A stretch of DNA of 5,380 nucleotides from NCBI GenBank assembly GCA_016649475.1, contig JAENXP010000216.1, forward strand, positions 1 through 5,380. The letters are read 5' to 3'. The position numbers were made by a program, and so were the translations under genes. Position 1 is the first letter of the stretch; each line of letters opens with the position of its first letter. The stretch is from Burkholderiales bacterium. GTDB lineage: Bacteria > Pseudomonadota > Gammaproteobacteria > Burkholderiales > SG8-39. Positions 1-5,380 of this stretch are shown here, in pieces. The notes beneath the pieces were generated by a model. It saw nothing but the letters and a program-made list of their open reading frames with translations, made no database searches and had not been told where the DNA came from.

Positions 1-89
1 AATTCGCCCTTTACGACCTTGCCCTGCTTGTCCTTCCCCTCCCAATTGAAGGTGAACTCTTTGATTCTGTCTCTTGCGGTTGTGGCCAT
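1..89 (-). CDS. pilC: PilC, type IV pilus inner-membrane platform protein (N-terminal 29 codons, cut by window edge)
   Basis: Reading the minus strand from an ATG at 89-87 gives MATTARDRIKEFTFNWEGK followed by DKQGKVVKGE, after which the window ends. The pattern 'F.WEGKD..GK.V.GE' is the hallmark start of PilC/GspF-family proteins. In this family it precedes two cytoplasmic helical domains and three membrane segments. PilC is the platform on which the ATPases PilB and PilT drive pilus extension and retraction. The start is supported by GGAGGG (plus 94-99) four bases upstream of the ATG. Only about 7% of a ~400-residue protein is visible, so membrane segments cannot be checked. It lies on the same strand as yfjD, 195 bp downstream of its stop. 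pilB, which often precedes pilC, is not in that gap. A general secretion GspF homologue is the main alternative, but this N-terminus favours PilC. Confidence 0.85.
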   Translation of the reverse strand, partial: MATTARDRIKEFTFNWEGKDKQGKVVKGE

Positions 90-93
90 TATT

Positions 94-99
94 CCCTCC
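94..99 (-). promoter_or_regulatory. Shine-Dalgarno of pilC
   Basis: On the minus strand GGAGGG is followed by AATA and then the pilC ATG. It is the only strong Shine-Dalgarno in the window, since the other visible starts have weak or no such sequence. It fixes the pilC start and suggests that pilC is translated independently of the upstream yfjD. Confidence 0.8.
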
Positions 100-123
100 G
101 GCGTTTCCCGACGGCGCCTATTG

Positions 124-183
124 TATTACCGTATAACCAGCAACTTCATGATGTATTACCGTTTTACCCATACATTCATGATG
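124..183 (-). repeat. Two tandem imperfect 30-bp repeats in the pilC leader
   Basis: Read in the pilC direction, the units are plus 183-154 and 153-124. Each starts CATCATGAA and ends CGGTAATA. I count 23 of 30 positions identical, with the differences in the middle. A further CA after the second unit extends the match slightly. The units lie 35-94 bp upstream of the pilC start codon within an AT-rich noncoding stretch, 121-250 (47/130 G+C). Thirty base pairs is close to three helical turns, so two protein-binding sites would sit on the same DNA face. A -10-like TACAAT (plus 125-120) overlaps the distal end, but no good -35 lies 16-18 bp upstream. The region could therefore be an activator-dependent promoter. 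The regulatory role is inference. Confidence 0.6.
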
Positions 184-284
184 CACTGCTCACGGATTTT
201 TGTAAAGCCTGAGGTTATTCGCCTAATCTATTGAAGATAAAATGTTTTGGCGTGGTATCGACGGAGCTGAACGCAGCCGCGGAT

Positions 285-1580
285 TCAGGACATTTCCTCG
301 ACGGGAAGCGCATCGGCCTTGGGTCTGAACAGGCGCACGGTCCTTACCACCCGGTCATGGGTCTGCACGATTTCCATAGGGACGCCGGCGATCTTCAGAC
401 TGATGCCGGCTTCGGGAATGTCCTGGAAATGTTCCAGGATCAGGCCGTTCAGGGTCTTGGGACCGCCCAGCGGCAGTGACAGGCCCAGCTTGCGATTGAG
501 CTCGCGCAAGGGACTCGCCCCCTCCACCAGCGCGCTGTTGTTCTTGTCCCAGGCACGAATCGTCGCGACCGAAGGGGCACTGGTGGTGAACTCGCCGATG
601 ATCTCCTCGATGATGTCCTCCAGCGTCATCAGCCCTTGCAGCTCTCCATATTCGTCGACCACCAGCGCGAAGCGCTGGTGGTTTTCCTGAAAATACTGCA
701 ACTGCGCGAACAGCGGCGTGCTGGCCGGGATGAAATAGGGCTCGGTCAGCAGTTCGGCGATCTTGTCGCGCTCGAAATCGCCATCGCGCATCAGCGCCAG
801 CACTTTGCGCAGGTGCAGAATGCCGGCGATGTTGCCTAGCTCGTTGCGGTACACCAGCAGCCGCGTGTGATAGCTGGTGGCGAGCTGTTCGGCAATGCGC
901 TCGAACGGCGCTTCCAGGTCGACCGCTTCGATCTGGGCGCGCGGTGTCATCACGTCCTCAACAGTGGTGCGTTCGAGATCGAACAGGTTGACCAGGATGC
1001 TGCGGTGATTCTTGGGAATGTAGTGGCCCGCCTCGAGCACCAGCGAGCGCAGTTCCTCGGCGGTGAGACGCTGCGGTTCGCCGCCTGCGGGCGGCTTGAA
1101 GCGCAGCAGCGTGAGCAGCGCTGAAACGAAAAGATTGACGAACCATACTACCGGGTACAGCACCTTCAGCATCGGCGTCAGCACGTAGCTCACCGCAAAT
1201 GCAATGCGCTCGGCGTGCGCAGCGCCGATGACCTTGGGTGTGATTTCTGAAAAAATCAGCAGAGCCAGGGTGATTGCAATCGCGCTCACCCCGGGAACCC
1301 ACTTGTGAACGCCAAGGAGCTGGTGGGCGATCATCGCGGCGAGAGTCGCCGCGCCGGCAGCCACCAGGGTATTGCCGAGGAGGATCACTCCGAGCAGCTG
1401 GTCGGTGCGCGCGAGCAGTGCATGCGCCAGTCTCGCGCCGCGGTGTCCCTGTTTGACCAGGTGCTTCAGCCGATAGCGGTTTAGCGCCATCATGCTGGTC
1501 TCGGCAAGCGAGAAAAATGCGGAGAGTAGAAGCAGGACTACCAGCGTGCCGAACTGCAACGCTAAGGGAATGTCGTCCAT
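285..1580 (-). CDS. yfjD: YfjD/CorB-type CNNM family (HlyC/CorC) membrane protein, putative divalent-cation transporter
   Basis: This 431-residue protein matches the usual length and layout of E. coli YfjD (about 428 residues). Residues 1-160 are the DUF21/CNNM membrane domain. It has an N-terminal helix 8-26 with S20 and S24 (SAFFSLAE), then TSMMALNRYRLKHL, a GNTLVA stretch at 69-74, and SEITPKVIG at 111-119. Residues ~205-335 are a CBS pair (MTPR at 211-214, VVDEYGEL at 307-314, EDIIEEIIGE at 321-330). Residues ~340-420 are the C-terminal CorC_HlyC domain. The family handles Mg2+ (and possibly Co2+) at the inner membrane, with CBS domains sensing nucleotide; direct transport by YfjD itself is less certain. 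The start at 1580 gives a canonical N-terminus (MDDIPLALQF) although no Shine-Dalgarno is visible. It lies 135 bp downstream of ypjD on the same strand, as in the E. coli ypjD-yfjD pair, and probably shares its transcript. Oddity: the family's usual final Asn of GN(N/T)LxN is Ala74. Confidence 0.92.
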   Translation of the reverse strand: MDDIPLALQFGTLVVLLLLSAFFSLAETSMMALNRYRLKHLVKQGHRGARLAHALLARTDQLLGVILLGNTLVAAGAATLAAMIAHQLLGVHKWVPGVSAIAITLALLIFSEITPKVIGAAHAERIAFAVSYVLTPMLKVLYPVVWFVNLFVSALLTLLRFKPPAGGEPQRLTAEELRSLVLEAGHYIPKNHRSILVNLFDLERTTVEDVMTPRAQIEAVDLEAPFERIAEQLATSYHTRLLVYRNELGNIAGILHLRKVLALMRDGDFERDKIAELLTEPYFIPASTPLFAQLQYFQENHQRFALVVDEYGELQGLMTLEDIIEEIIGEFTTSAPSVATIRAWDKNNSALVEGASPLRELNRKLGLSLPLGGPKTLNGLILEHFQDIPEAGISLKIAGVPMEIVQTHDRVVRTVRLFRPKADALPVEEMS

Positions 1581-1606
1581 TTGCGGATACGCCGGGCGCT
1601 AAATGC

Positions 1607-1683
1607 CAGACGCCGGGCCCACGGCGCGCAGCGCGAGGCGTGGTGCCAGCCGGCGCGTCGTGCGCTGCGCTCCTGGCGTTCTG
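1607..1683. repeat. GC-rich nested inverted repeat in the ypjD-yfjD spacer
   Basis: GCGCAGCGC at 1626-1634 is exactly complementary to GCGCTGCGC at 1662-1670, with 27 bases between. An outer pair, CAGACGCC at 1607-1614 and GGCGTTCTG at 1675-1683, also matches apart from one bulged base. Together they could fold the leader of yfjD into a long stem. There is no T-run after it on the minus strand, so it is not a standard intrinsic terminator. Overlapping this, TGCGCTC..GGCGTT recurs at 1666-1688 and 1689-1708 as an imperfect direct repeat, and ACGCCGGGC recurs at 1589 and 1610. The spacer (1581-1715) otherwise holds no gene I can support. Low sequence complexity makes chance pairing fairly easy, so a function is uncertain. 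Confidence 0.45.
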
Positions 1684-1715
1684 AATCCTGCGCTCGGCGT
1701 TTCGCTCCCGGACAT

Positions 1716-2576
1716 CTATACCCTTCCAATAATGACTTCGAGCACGAACATGCTGCCGACGTAGGCGAGCAGCAATGCCGCGAACCCGGCGAGCGTCCAG
1801 CGCAGCGCGGTGCGTCCGCGCCAGCCCCGCCGATAGCGGCCTACCAGAAGTGCAGCAAAGATTATCCAGGAAATGATACCGAACACGGTCTTGTGATTGA
1901 CGCGCGCGGGCTGGCCGAACAATTCTTCGGAAAATACGAAACCTGAAATCAGCGTCAAGCTCAGCAGTACGAAGCCGAGCGTAATGATGCGAAACAGCAG
2001 CGCTTCGAGCGTCATCAGCGGAGGCAGCGAGGCCCAGGGCCCGGCGAGCGACTCGCCGGAGGGTAGGGAATGCTTTCCACCATGCAGACGCCGCTCCAGC
2101 ACCGTCATGAGGGTGGCGTGCAGCGCCGCGATGGTGAACAGGCTGTATGCGAGCATGGCGACCAGCAGATGAACTCTGAAAGCAAAAGTCTGGGTGTAGG
2201 CCGGTGTTTCCGGACCGGGAAAGAACGCCGGCAGCAGGGCGCACACTGCGGCGAGCGGAAGCACCAGCGCGTGCATGCCCTTGACGTCGTAGATCAGGCT
2301 CTCTATCCAGTAGATCAGCGCCGTCAGCCATAGTGTCACCGACATGGCCTGGGAAAAACCGAAGCGCAGCTCGGCCGCGGCGAACAGGCTCGTGTAGAGC
2401 AGGTAGGAATGCAGCATGAGTGGCGCGAGTATCGCAGCCCTCTCCCAGGAGACGATGCCGGCGCGCGCCGAGCCGCCCGAAGTGTCACCGCCGCCGGTCC
2501 AGCGCGTGCGCCAGAAATACAGCCCCAGCGCCGCGTAAAGGAGCGAGGTCACGGCATAGAGTAAAATGTCAGGCAT
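1716..2576 (-). CDS. ypjD: YpjD, CcsA/CcmC-superfamily cytochrome c assembly-like inner-membrane protein
   Basis: This 286-residue polytopic protein has about eight predicted membrane segments (near 4-21, 48-68, 76-95, 102-119, 132-156, 195-215, 228-247 and 258-282). Landmarks shared with E. coli YpjD are HLLVAMLAYSLF at 136-147, PPLMTLEALLFRI at 185-197, the TLISGF stretch at 208-213, HKTVFGIISW at 228-237 and GRYRRGWRGR at 246-255. Superfamily members bind or move haem during cytochrome c maturation. His136 and His228 are the plausible haem-facing histidines. I see no tryptophan-rich WWD motif, so a true haem ligase role should not be assumed. The C-terminal half is the best conserved part. 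I chose the ATG at 2576 over an in-frame TTG at 2582 because MPDILLYAV matches the family start. No Shine-Dalgarno precedes it, and a -10-like TAAAAT ends seven bases upstream, so the mRNA may be leaderless. It is divergent from ffh and precedes yfjD. Confidence 0.88.
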   Translation of the reverse strand: MPDILLYAVTSLLYAALGLYFWRTRWTGGGDTSGGSARAGIVSWERAAILAPLMLHSYLLYTSLFAAAELRFGFSQAMSVTLWLTALIYWIESLIYDVKGMHALVLPLAAVCALLPAFFPGPETPAYTQTFAFRVHLLVAMLAYSLFTIAALHATLMTVLERRLHGGKHSLPSGESLAGPWASLPPLMTLEALLFRIITLGFVLLSLTLISGFVFSEELFGQPARVNHKTVFGIISWIIFAALLVGRYRRGWRGRTALRWTLAGFAALLLAYVGSMFVLEVIIGRV

Positions 2577-2589
2577 GACCAAATTTTAC
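2561..2589. promoter_or_regulatory. Palindromic divergent promoter region between ypjD and ffh
   Basis: GTAAAAT at 2561-2567 and ATTTTAC at 2583-2589 form a perfect 7-bp inverted repeat. Inside it GTCA (2568-2571) pairs with TGAC (2576-2579) around a four-base GGCA centre, with three unpaired bases (2580-2582) on the right. Each outer arm contains TAAAAT, five of six to the sigma70 -10 consensus, one facing each gene. The plus-strand copy (2562-2567) would start ffh mRNA near 2574, giving a leader of about 24 bases. The minus-strand copy (2588-2583) would start ypjD mRNA at about 2576, its start codon. I find no good -35 at 16-18 bp for either, so the assignment rests mainly on the -10 matches and symmetry. 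The same palindrome could be an operator. Confidence 0.4.
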
Positions 2590-2597
2590 ACCACAGA

Positions 2598-3950
2598 ATG
2601 CTAGATAACCTGACCAACCGCCTATCCAGGGTCATCAAGACCCTGCGCGGCGAGGCACGCCTGACCGAATCCAACGTTGCGGATGCGCTGCGCGAGGTGC
2701 GCATGGCGCTGCTCGAGGCCGACGTCGCCGTGCCGGTGGTGAAGGATTTCATCGCCGCGGTGAAGCAAAAGGCCATGGGCGAGGAAGTGATAGGCAGCCT
2801 TACGCCCGGACAGGCGCTGGTGGGCGTGGTGCAACGCGAACTTGCGCAACTGATGGGCGGGGAAAACGCCGCGCTCGAGCTGGCGGTCAGCCCGCCCGCA
2901 GTGATCCTCATGGCCGGCTTGCAGGGCTCGGGCAAGACAACTACGAGCGGCAAGCTGGCGAAGTTCCTCGCGGAGCAGAAGAAAAAGCCGCTGCTCGCGA
3001 GCTGCGACGTCTACCGGCCGGCCGCGATTGAACAGTTGCGCATCATTGCCGCCCAGTTGCAGGTTGATTTCTTCGAATCAGCCCCGGGACAAAAACCGCT
3101 GGATATCGCATTGGCGGCGCTCGATTACGCGAAAAAGCACTACAACGACGTGCTCATTGTCGATACGGCCGGCCGCCTGGCGATCGACGCCGCGATGATG
3201 CAGGAGATCACGCAGCTGCACACCGCGCTTCGCCCGGCCGAGACGCTGTTCGTGGTCGATGCGATGCAGGGCCAGGACGCGGTCAACGTGGCCAAGGCCT
3301 TCAGCGAAGCGCTGCCGCTCACCGGTGTGGTGCTGACCAAGCTAGACGGCGACGCGCGCGGCGGTGCGGCGCTGTCGGTGCGGCAGGTTACCGGCAAGCC
3401 GGTCAAGTTCGTGGGCGTGGGCGAAAAACTCGCCGCGCTGGAGGCCTTCCATCCGGAGCGCATGGCCGCGCGCATCCTCGGCATGGGCGACGTACTGTCG
3501 CTGGTGGAGGAAGCGAGAAAAAGCGTCGACGTCGACGAGGCGAAGAAGCTCGCCGAGAAGATCAAGCGTGGCAAGGGTTTCGATCTGGAAGATTTCAAGC
3601 AGCAGATAGGACAGATGCGCAAGATGGGCGGGCTCTCCTCCATGATCGACAAGCTGCCGGCGCAGCTCGCGCAGGCGGCGCAGGCGCAGTCGGCCGACAT
3701 GGGCGAGAAGCAGATGCGCCGCACCGAAGGCATCATCAATTCCATGACGCGGCAGGAGCGCGCTCATCCGGAGTTGATGAAGGCAACGCGCAAGCGCCGC
3801 GTCGCCATGGGCGCGGGCGTGCAGGTGCAGGAGGTCAATCGCCTGTTGAAGCAGTTCGAGCAGATGCAGAAAATGATGAAACAGATGCAGAAGGGCGGGA
3901 TGGCGAAGATGATGCGCAGCATGAAGGGGATGATCCCCGGCATGCGCTAG
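2598..3950 (+). CDS. ffh: Ffh, signal recognition particle GTPase subunit
   Basis: A complete 450-residue SRP54/Ffh of typical bacterial length. It binds signal peptides and transmembrane segments emerging from the ribosome. With 4.5S RNA and the receptor FtsY, it delivers them to the membrane translocon. Residues 1-~88 are the N domain. The G domain shows the P-loop GLQGSGKTT (107-115), DVYRPAA (137-143), DTAGR (189-193), TKLDGDARGG (247-256) and the GVGE closing loop (273-276). Residues ~300-450 are the methionine-rich M domain. It includes the GGLSSMIDKLP finger-loop segment (344-354), the RNA-binding helix-turn-helix RKRRVAMGAGVQVQEVNRLL (398-417), and a Met-rich tail ending MIPGMR. The 'GAG' at 405-407 replaces the common GSG, a mild change. 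The start MLDNLTNRLSRV is canonical although no clear Shine-Dalgarno precedes it. It is divergent from ypjD and convergent with the next gene, with 36 bp between the stops and no visible terminator hairpin there. Confidence 0.98.
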   Translation: MLDNLTNRLSRVIKTLRGEARLTESNVADALREVRMALLEADVAVPVVKDFIAAVKQKAMGEEVIGSLTPGQALVGVVQRELAQLMGGENAALELAVSPPAVILMAGLQGSGKTTTSGKLAKFLAEQKKKPLLASCDVYRPAAIEQLRIIAAQLQVDFFESAPGQKPLDIALAALDYAKKHYNDVLIVDTAGRLAIDAAMMQEITQLHTALRPAETLFVVDAMQGQDAVNVAKAFSEALPLTGVVLTKLDGDARGGAALSVRQVTGKPVKFVGVGEKLAALEAFHPERMAARILGMGDVLSLVEEARKSVDVDEAKKLAEKIKRGKGFDLEDFKQQIGQMRKMGGLSSMIDKLPAQLAQAAQAQSADMGEKQMRRTEGIINSMTRQERAHPELMKATRKRRVAMGAGVQVQEVNRLLKQFEQMQKMMKQMQKGGMAKMMRSMKGMIPGMR

Positions 3951-3986
3951 GTATCGCCTGCGCCCGCCCCTGCTTCGAATCATTCC

Positions 3987-5380
3987 CTAATAACCTATTG
4001 CCGCTCCGTCGCTGCGGGGGTCGGAGCCGCCCGAGCGGGTACCGGTGTCCGGGTCGATGCTGATGCCGTGTGCATGGCCGGCGAGTTCGTTCCAGGCGCC
4101 CCAGCGATTCAGGGTGTGTCCCCTGCGTTCGAGTTCCCGCAGGGTGTGCTCCGGGTATCGTCCCTCGATGTTGAGCAGGTCGCGCGGCTCACCCAGCGCG
4201 AAACGGCCGGAGAGCCAGCGCGGGGATTCAATCGCCTGCTGTACATTCAGCTTGAAGTCGATCATCGCGACATAGGCCTGAAGCTGGATCTGCGGTTGTC
4301 CGTCGGCGCCCATGCAACCGAATACCTGCCATAGATTTTCTCCGCGGAAGGCCAGTGAGGCGATGAGCGTGTGCAGCGGGCGTTTGCCCGGCTCCAGCCG
4401 GTTCGGGTGTTTCGGGTCCAGGGAAAAATAGGCGCCGCGGTTCTGCAGCACGATGCCGCTGCGGCCCGCAACCACGCAGGATCCGAACACGCCGTAGAGG
4501 CTGTGGATCAGCGAGGCCGCATTGCCCTGCGCGTCGACCGCGCAGATGTACACGGTATCGCCCGCGAGACTGCCGTAGGAAGGCACTTTGTCCCAGGGGA
4601 GCGCCCGGGCAGGATCGATCAGCCTTCGCCGCTCGTCGGCGTAGGCACGCGACAACAGGCGCTCCACCGGGACCTGTGCGAACGCGGGGTCGGCGATCCA
4701 GCGGTCGCGGTCGTGATAGGCGAGCTGCTTTGCCTGCACCAGCAAGTGCACATGGTCCGCGCCCAGGTAATCCATGGACGCAAGATCATATGGCTCGAGC
4801 AGGTTCAGCATTTGCAGTAGCGAGATCCCCTGCGTGGGCGGCGGCGTCTGGTACAGCTTGACGCCGCGATAGTCGGTCGAGATCGGCTCGCGCCATTGCG
4901 CGCGCTGGGCGCGAAAGTCCGCGACGTCGAAGAATCCACCGTTCGCCTCGGCATGGCGCGCGAGCTCCTGCGCGATCTCGCCCTCGTAATAGGCATCCCG
5001 TCCGCCGGCGCCGACGGTTTCGATGGAACGCGCCAGGTCGGCGTTGACCAGGCTCTGTCCCGCGCGCGGGACGTCTCCGTTCTTCAGGAAGATCGCGGCC
5101 GCCCCCTTGTCTTGCGCCAGCTCCGGCGCGGTCGCGGCGATCCAGTCGGCGAGGCGCTGCGTTACCGGAAAGCCTTCACGCGCGTAGCCGACGGCAGCCG
5201 GATCGGAGAGGTTGGGGTTGGTCCAGAACCTCGTCGCCGAGGCCGCCTCCGAACTCAGCATCCACCGCGCCTGGTCGGCGACCGACCGGTTCCCGCGCAG
5301 CTGGGCCCATAGTGCCAGGCCGTTATACGCGTTGACCGCCTCGGCGCTCGATTCCTGGTTGTTGCCATCGGCGAACGGAA
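3987..5380 (-). CDS. Gamma-glutamyltransferase family protein lacking its N-terminus, fused in frame to a GH81 fragment (open at right edge)
   Basis: The frame is open from the right edge to a TAG at 3987-3989. From about 5195 leftward it is a gamma-glutamyltransferase of the YwrD-like type. It opens AVGYAREGFPVTQRLADWIA and continues through TPPPTQGISLLQMLNLLEPYD. Then comes GDTVYICAVDAQGNAASLIH, whose Thr (codon 4554-4556) is the predicted autocleavage nucleophile. It is followed by LQNRGAYFSLDP, PGKRPLHTL, GADGQPQIQLQ, ESPRWLSGR and the C-terminal GGSDPRSDGAAIGY. These N-terminal-nucleophile enzymes cleave themselves into two subunits and hydrolyse or transfer gamma-glutamyl groups, e.g. 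from glutathione. About 400 residues are present against ~525-580 for the family. The first ~125, including the usual glutamate-binding Arg region, are missing and replaced by GH81-like sequence. An ATG at 5261 would give 424 residues but lies inside the GH81-like part. Probably non-functional as shown, or an assembly chimera. No signal peptide can be judged. Confidence 0.85.
   Translation of the reverse strand, partial: PFADGNNQESSAEAVNAYNGLALWAQLRGNRSVADQARWMLSSEAASATRFWTNPNLSDPAAVGYAREGFPVTQRLADWIAATAPELAQDKGAAAIFLKNGDVPRAGQSLVNADLARSIETVGAGGRDAYYEGEIAQELARHAEANGGFFDVADFRAQRAQWREPISTDYRGVKLYQTPPPTQGISLLQMLNLLEPYDLASMDYLGADHVHLLVQAKQLAYHDRDRWIADPAFAQVPVERLLSRAYADERRRLIDPARALPWDKVPSYGSLAGDTVYICAVDAQGNAASLIHSLYGVFGSCVVAGRSGIVLQNRGAYFSLDPKHPNRLEPGKRPLHTLIASLAFRGENLWQVFGCMGADGQPQIQLQAYVAMIDFKLNVQQAIESPRWLSGRFALGEPRDLLNIEGRYPEHTLRELERRGHTLNRWGAWNELAGHAHGISIDPDTGTRSGGSDPRSDGAAIGY
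5199..5380 (-). other. GH81 endo-beta-1,3-glucanase fragment at the upstream end of the chimeric frame
   Basis: The first ~60 codons read PFADGNNQESSAEAVNAYNG, then LALWAQLRGNRSVADQARWM, then LSSEAASATRFWTNPNLSDP. The block GNNQESS.EA.NA..GLALW is the signature of glycoside hydrolase family 81 (laminarinase-type endo-beta-1,3-glucanases). In that family the two glutamates spaced four apart in QESSxE belong to the catalytic centre; here they are at codons 5352-5354 and 5340-5342. The following tryptophan- and alanine-rich helix is also GH81-like. The similarity stops at about DPAAVGY, where gamma-glutamyltransferase sequence begins without a stop or frame change. The rest of the glucanase domain expected after this point is absent, and its N-terminal side lies beyond the window. 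The exact boundary could be anywhere from 5187 to 5204. Confidence 0.75.

Noticed and set aside
1..11. The window begins AATTCGCCCTT, which matches the sequence I remember flanking inserts in TOPO TA cloning vectors, hinting at vector carry-over.
   Set aside because: The same bases read in frame as K-G-E-(L) at exactly the place where PilC proteins have VxGE, so native sequence explains them. It could be rechecked by looking at the bases before position 1.
195..211. T-run ATTTTTGT in the pilC leader as a terminator for a plus-strand transcript.
   Set aside because: No GC-rich hairpin precedes it and no plus-strand gene ends there.
19..479. Plus-strand frames of 71 and 82 codons across the pilC start, the spacer and the 3' end of yfjD.
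   Set aside because: They overlap pilC and yfjD in antisense, and the first contains repeated residues only because it crosses the 30-bp DNA repeats. No family resemblance.
958..2331. Long minus-strand open frame (457 codons) running through both ypjD and yfjD.
   Set aside because: It is out of frame with two well-recognised proteins. It is very rich in Arg, Ala and His, as expected from GC-rich shadow frames, and resembles no family I know.
3342..3983. Open frame of 213 codons antisense to the 3' half of ffh.
   Set aside because: It is a His/Leu/Arg-rich shadow of the ffh codons with no domain signature. ffh itself is certain.
3951..3986. Possible bidirectional terminator between ffh and the transferase.
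   Set aside because: The 36-bp gap has no stem of useful length followed by a T-run on either strand.
4371..5312. Plus-strand open frames of 149 and 138 codons opposite the transferase.
   Set aside because: They mirror the GC-rich transferase frame, have no recognisable motif, and lack convincing ribosome binding sites.

Overview
The window looks like a GC-rich (roughly 60% or more in the genes) Gram-negative proteobacterium, most likely a betaproteobacterium. This rests on the style of the Ffh and PilC proteins and on the gene order ffh <-> ypjD-yfjD. From memory, E. coli has the same divergent order (ffh facing away from ypjD-yfjD). No taxonomic marker in the window settles the species.

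Layout from left to right. Positions 1-89 hold the first 29 codons of pilC (type IV pilus inner-membrane platform protein) on the minus strand, with a good Shine-Dalgarno. Positions 90-284 are noncoding. Within them, about 121-250 is AT-rich (47 of 130 bases G+C, about 36%) and carries two tandem imperfect 30-bp repeats at 124-183. Positions 285-1580 (minus) are a YfjD/CorB-type CNNM family membrane protein. Positions 1581-1715 are a GC-rich spacer with inverted and direct repeats. Positions 1716-2576 (minus) are YpjD, a CcsA/CcmC-superfamily integral membrane protein. Positions 2561-2589 form a small palindromic divergent promoter region. Positions 2598-3950 (plus) are a complete ffh, the signal recognition particle GTPase. 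After a 36-bp convergent gap, 3987-5380 (minus) is one open frame running off the right edge. Most of it is a gamma-glutamyltransferase lacking its N-terminal part, but its upstream ~60 codons read as a GH81 endo-beta-1,3-glucanase.

How the genes relate. ffh, ypjD and yfjD form a conserved housekeeping block: SRP-dependent membrane protein insertion on one side, and two polytopic inner-membrane proteins, probably co-transcribed, on the other. pilC begins downstream of yfjD on the same strand but has its own ribosome binding site and a repeat-bearing leader. The usual partner gene pilB is not between them. The gamma-glutamyltransferase is convergent with ffh and probably functionally separate.

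The main oddity is the in-frame GH81/gamma-glutamyltransferase chimera near 5187-5204. It is either a real deletion/recombination scar or an assembly chimera, and the sequence alone cannot decide. I do not see a convincing new multi-gene system here. Secondary points are the symmetric divergent promoter with a possible leaderless ypjD start, the tandem repeats before pilC, and an unusual residue in the ion-site motif of the CNNM protein.
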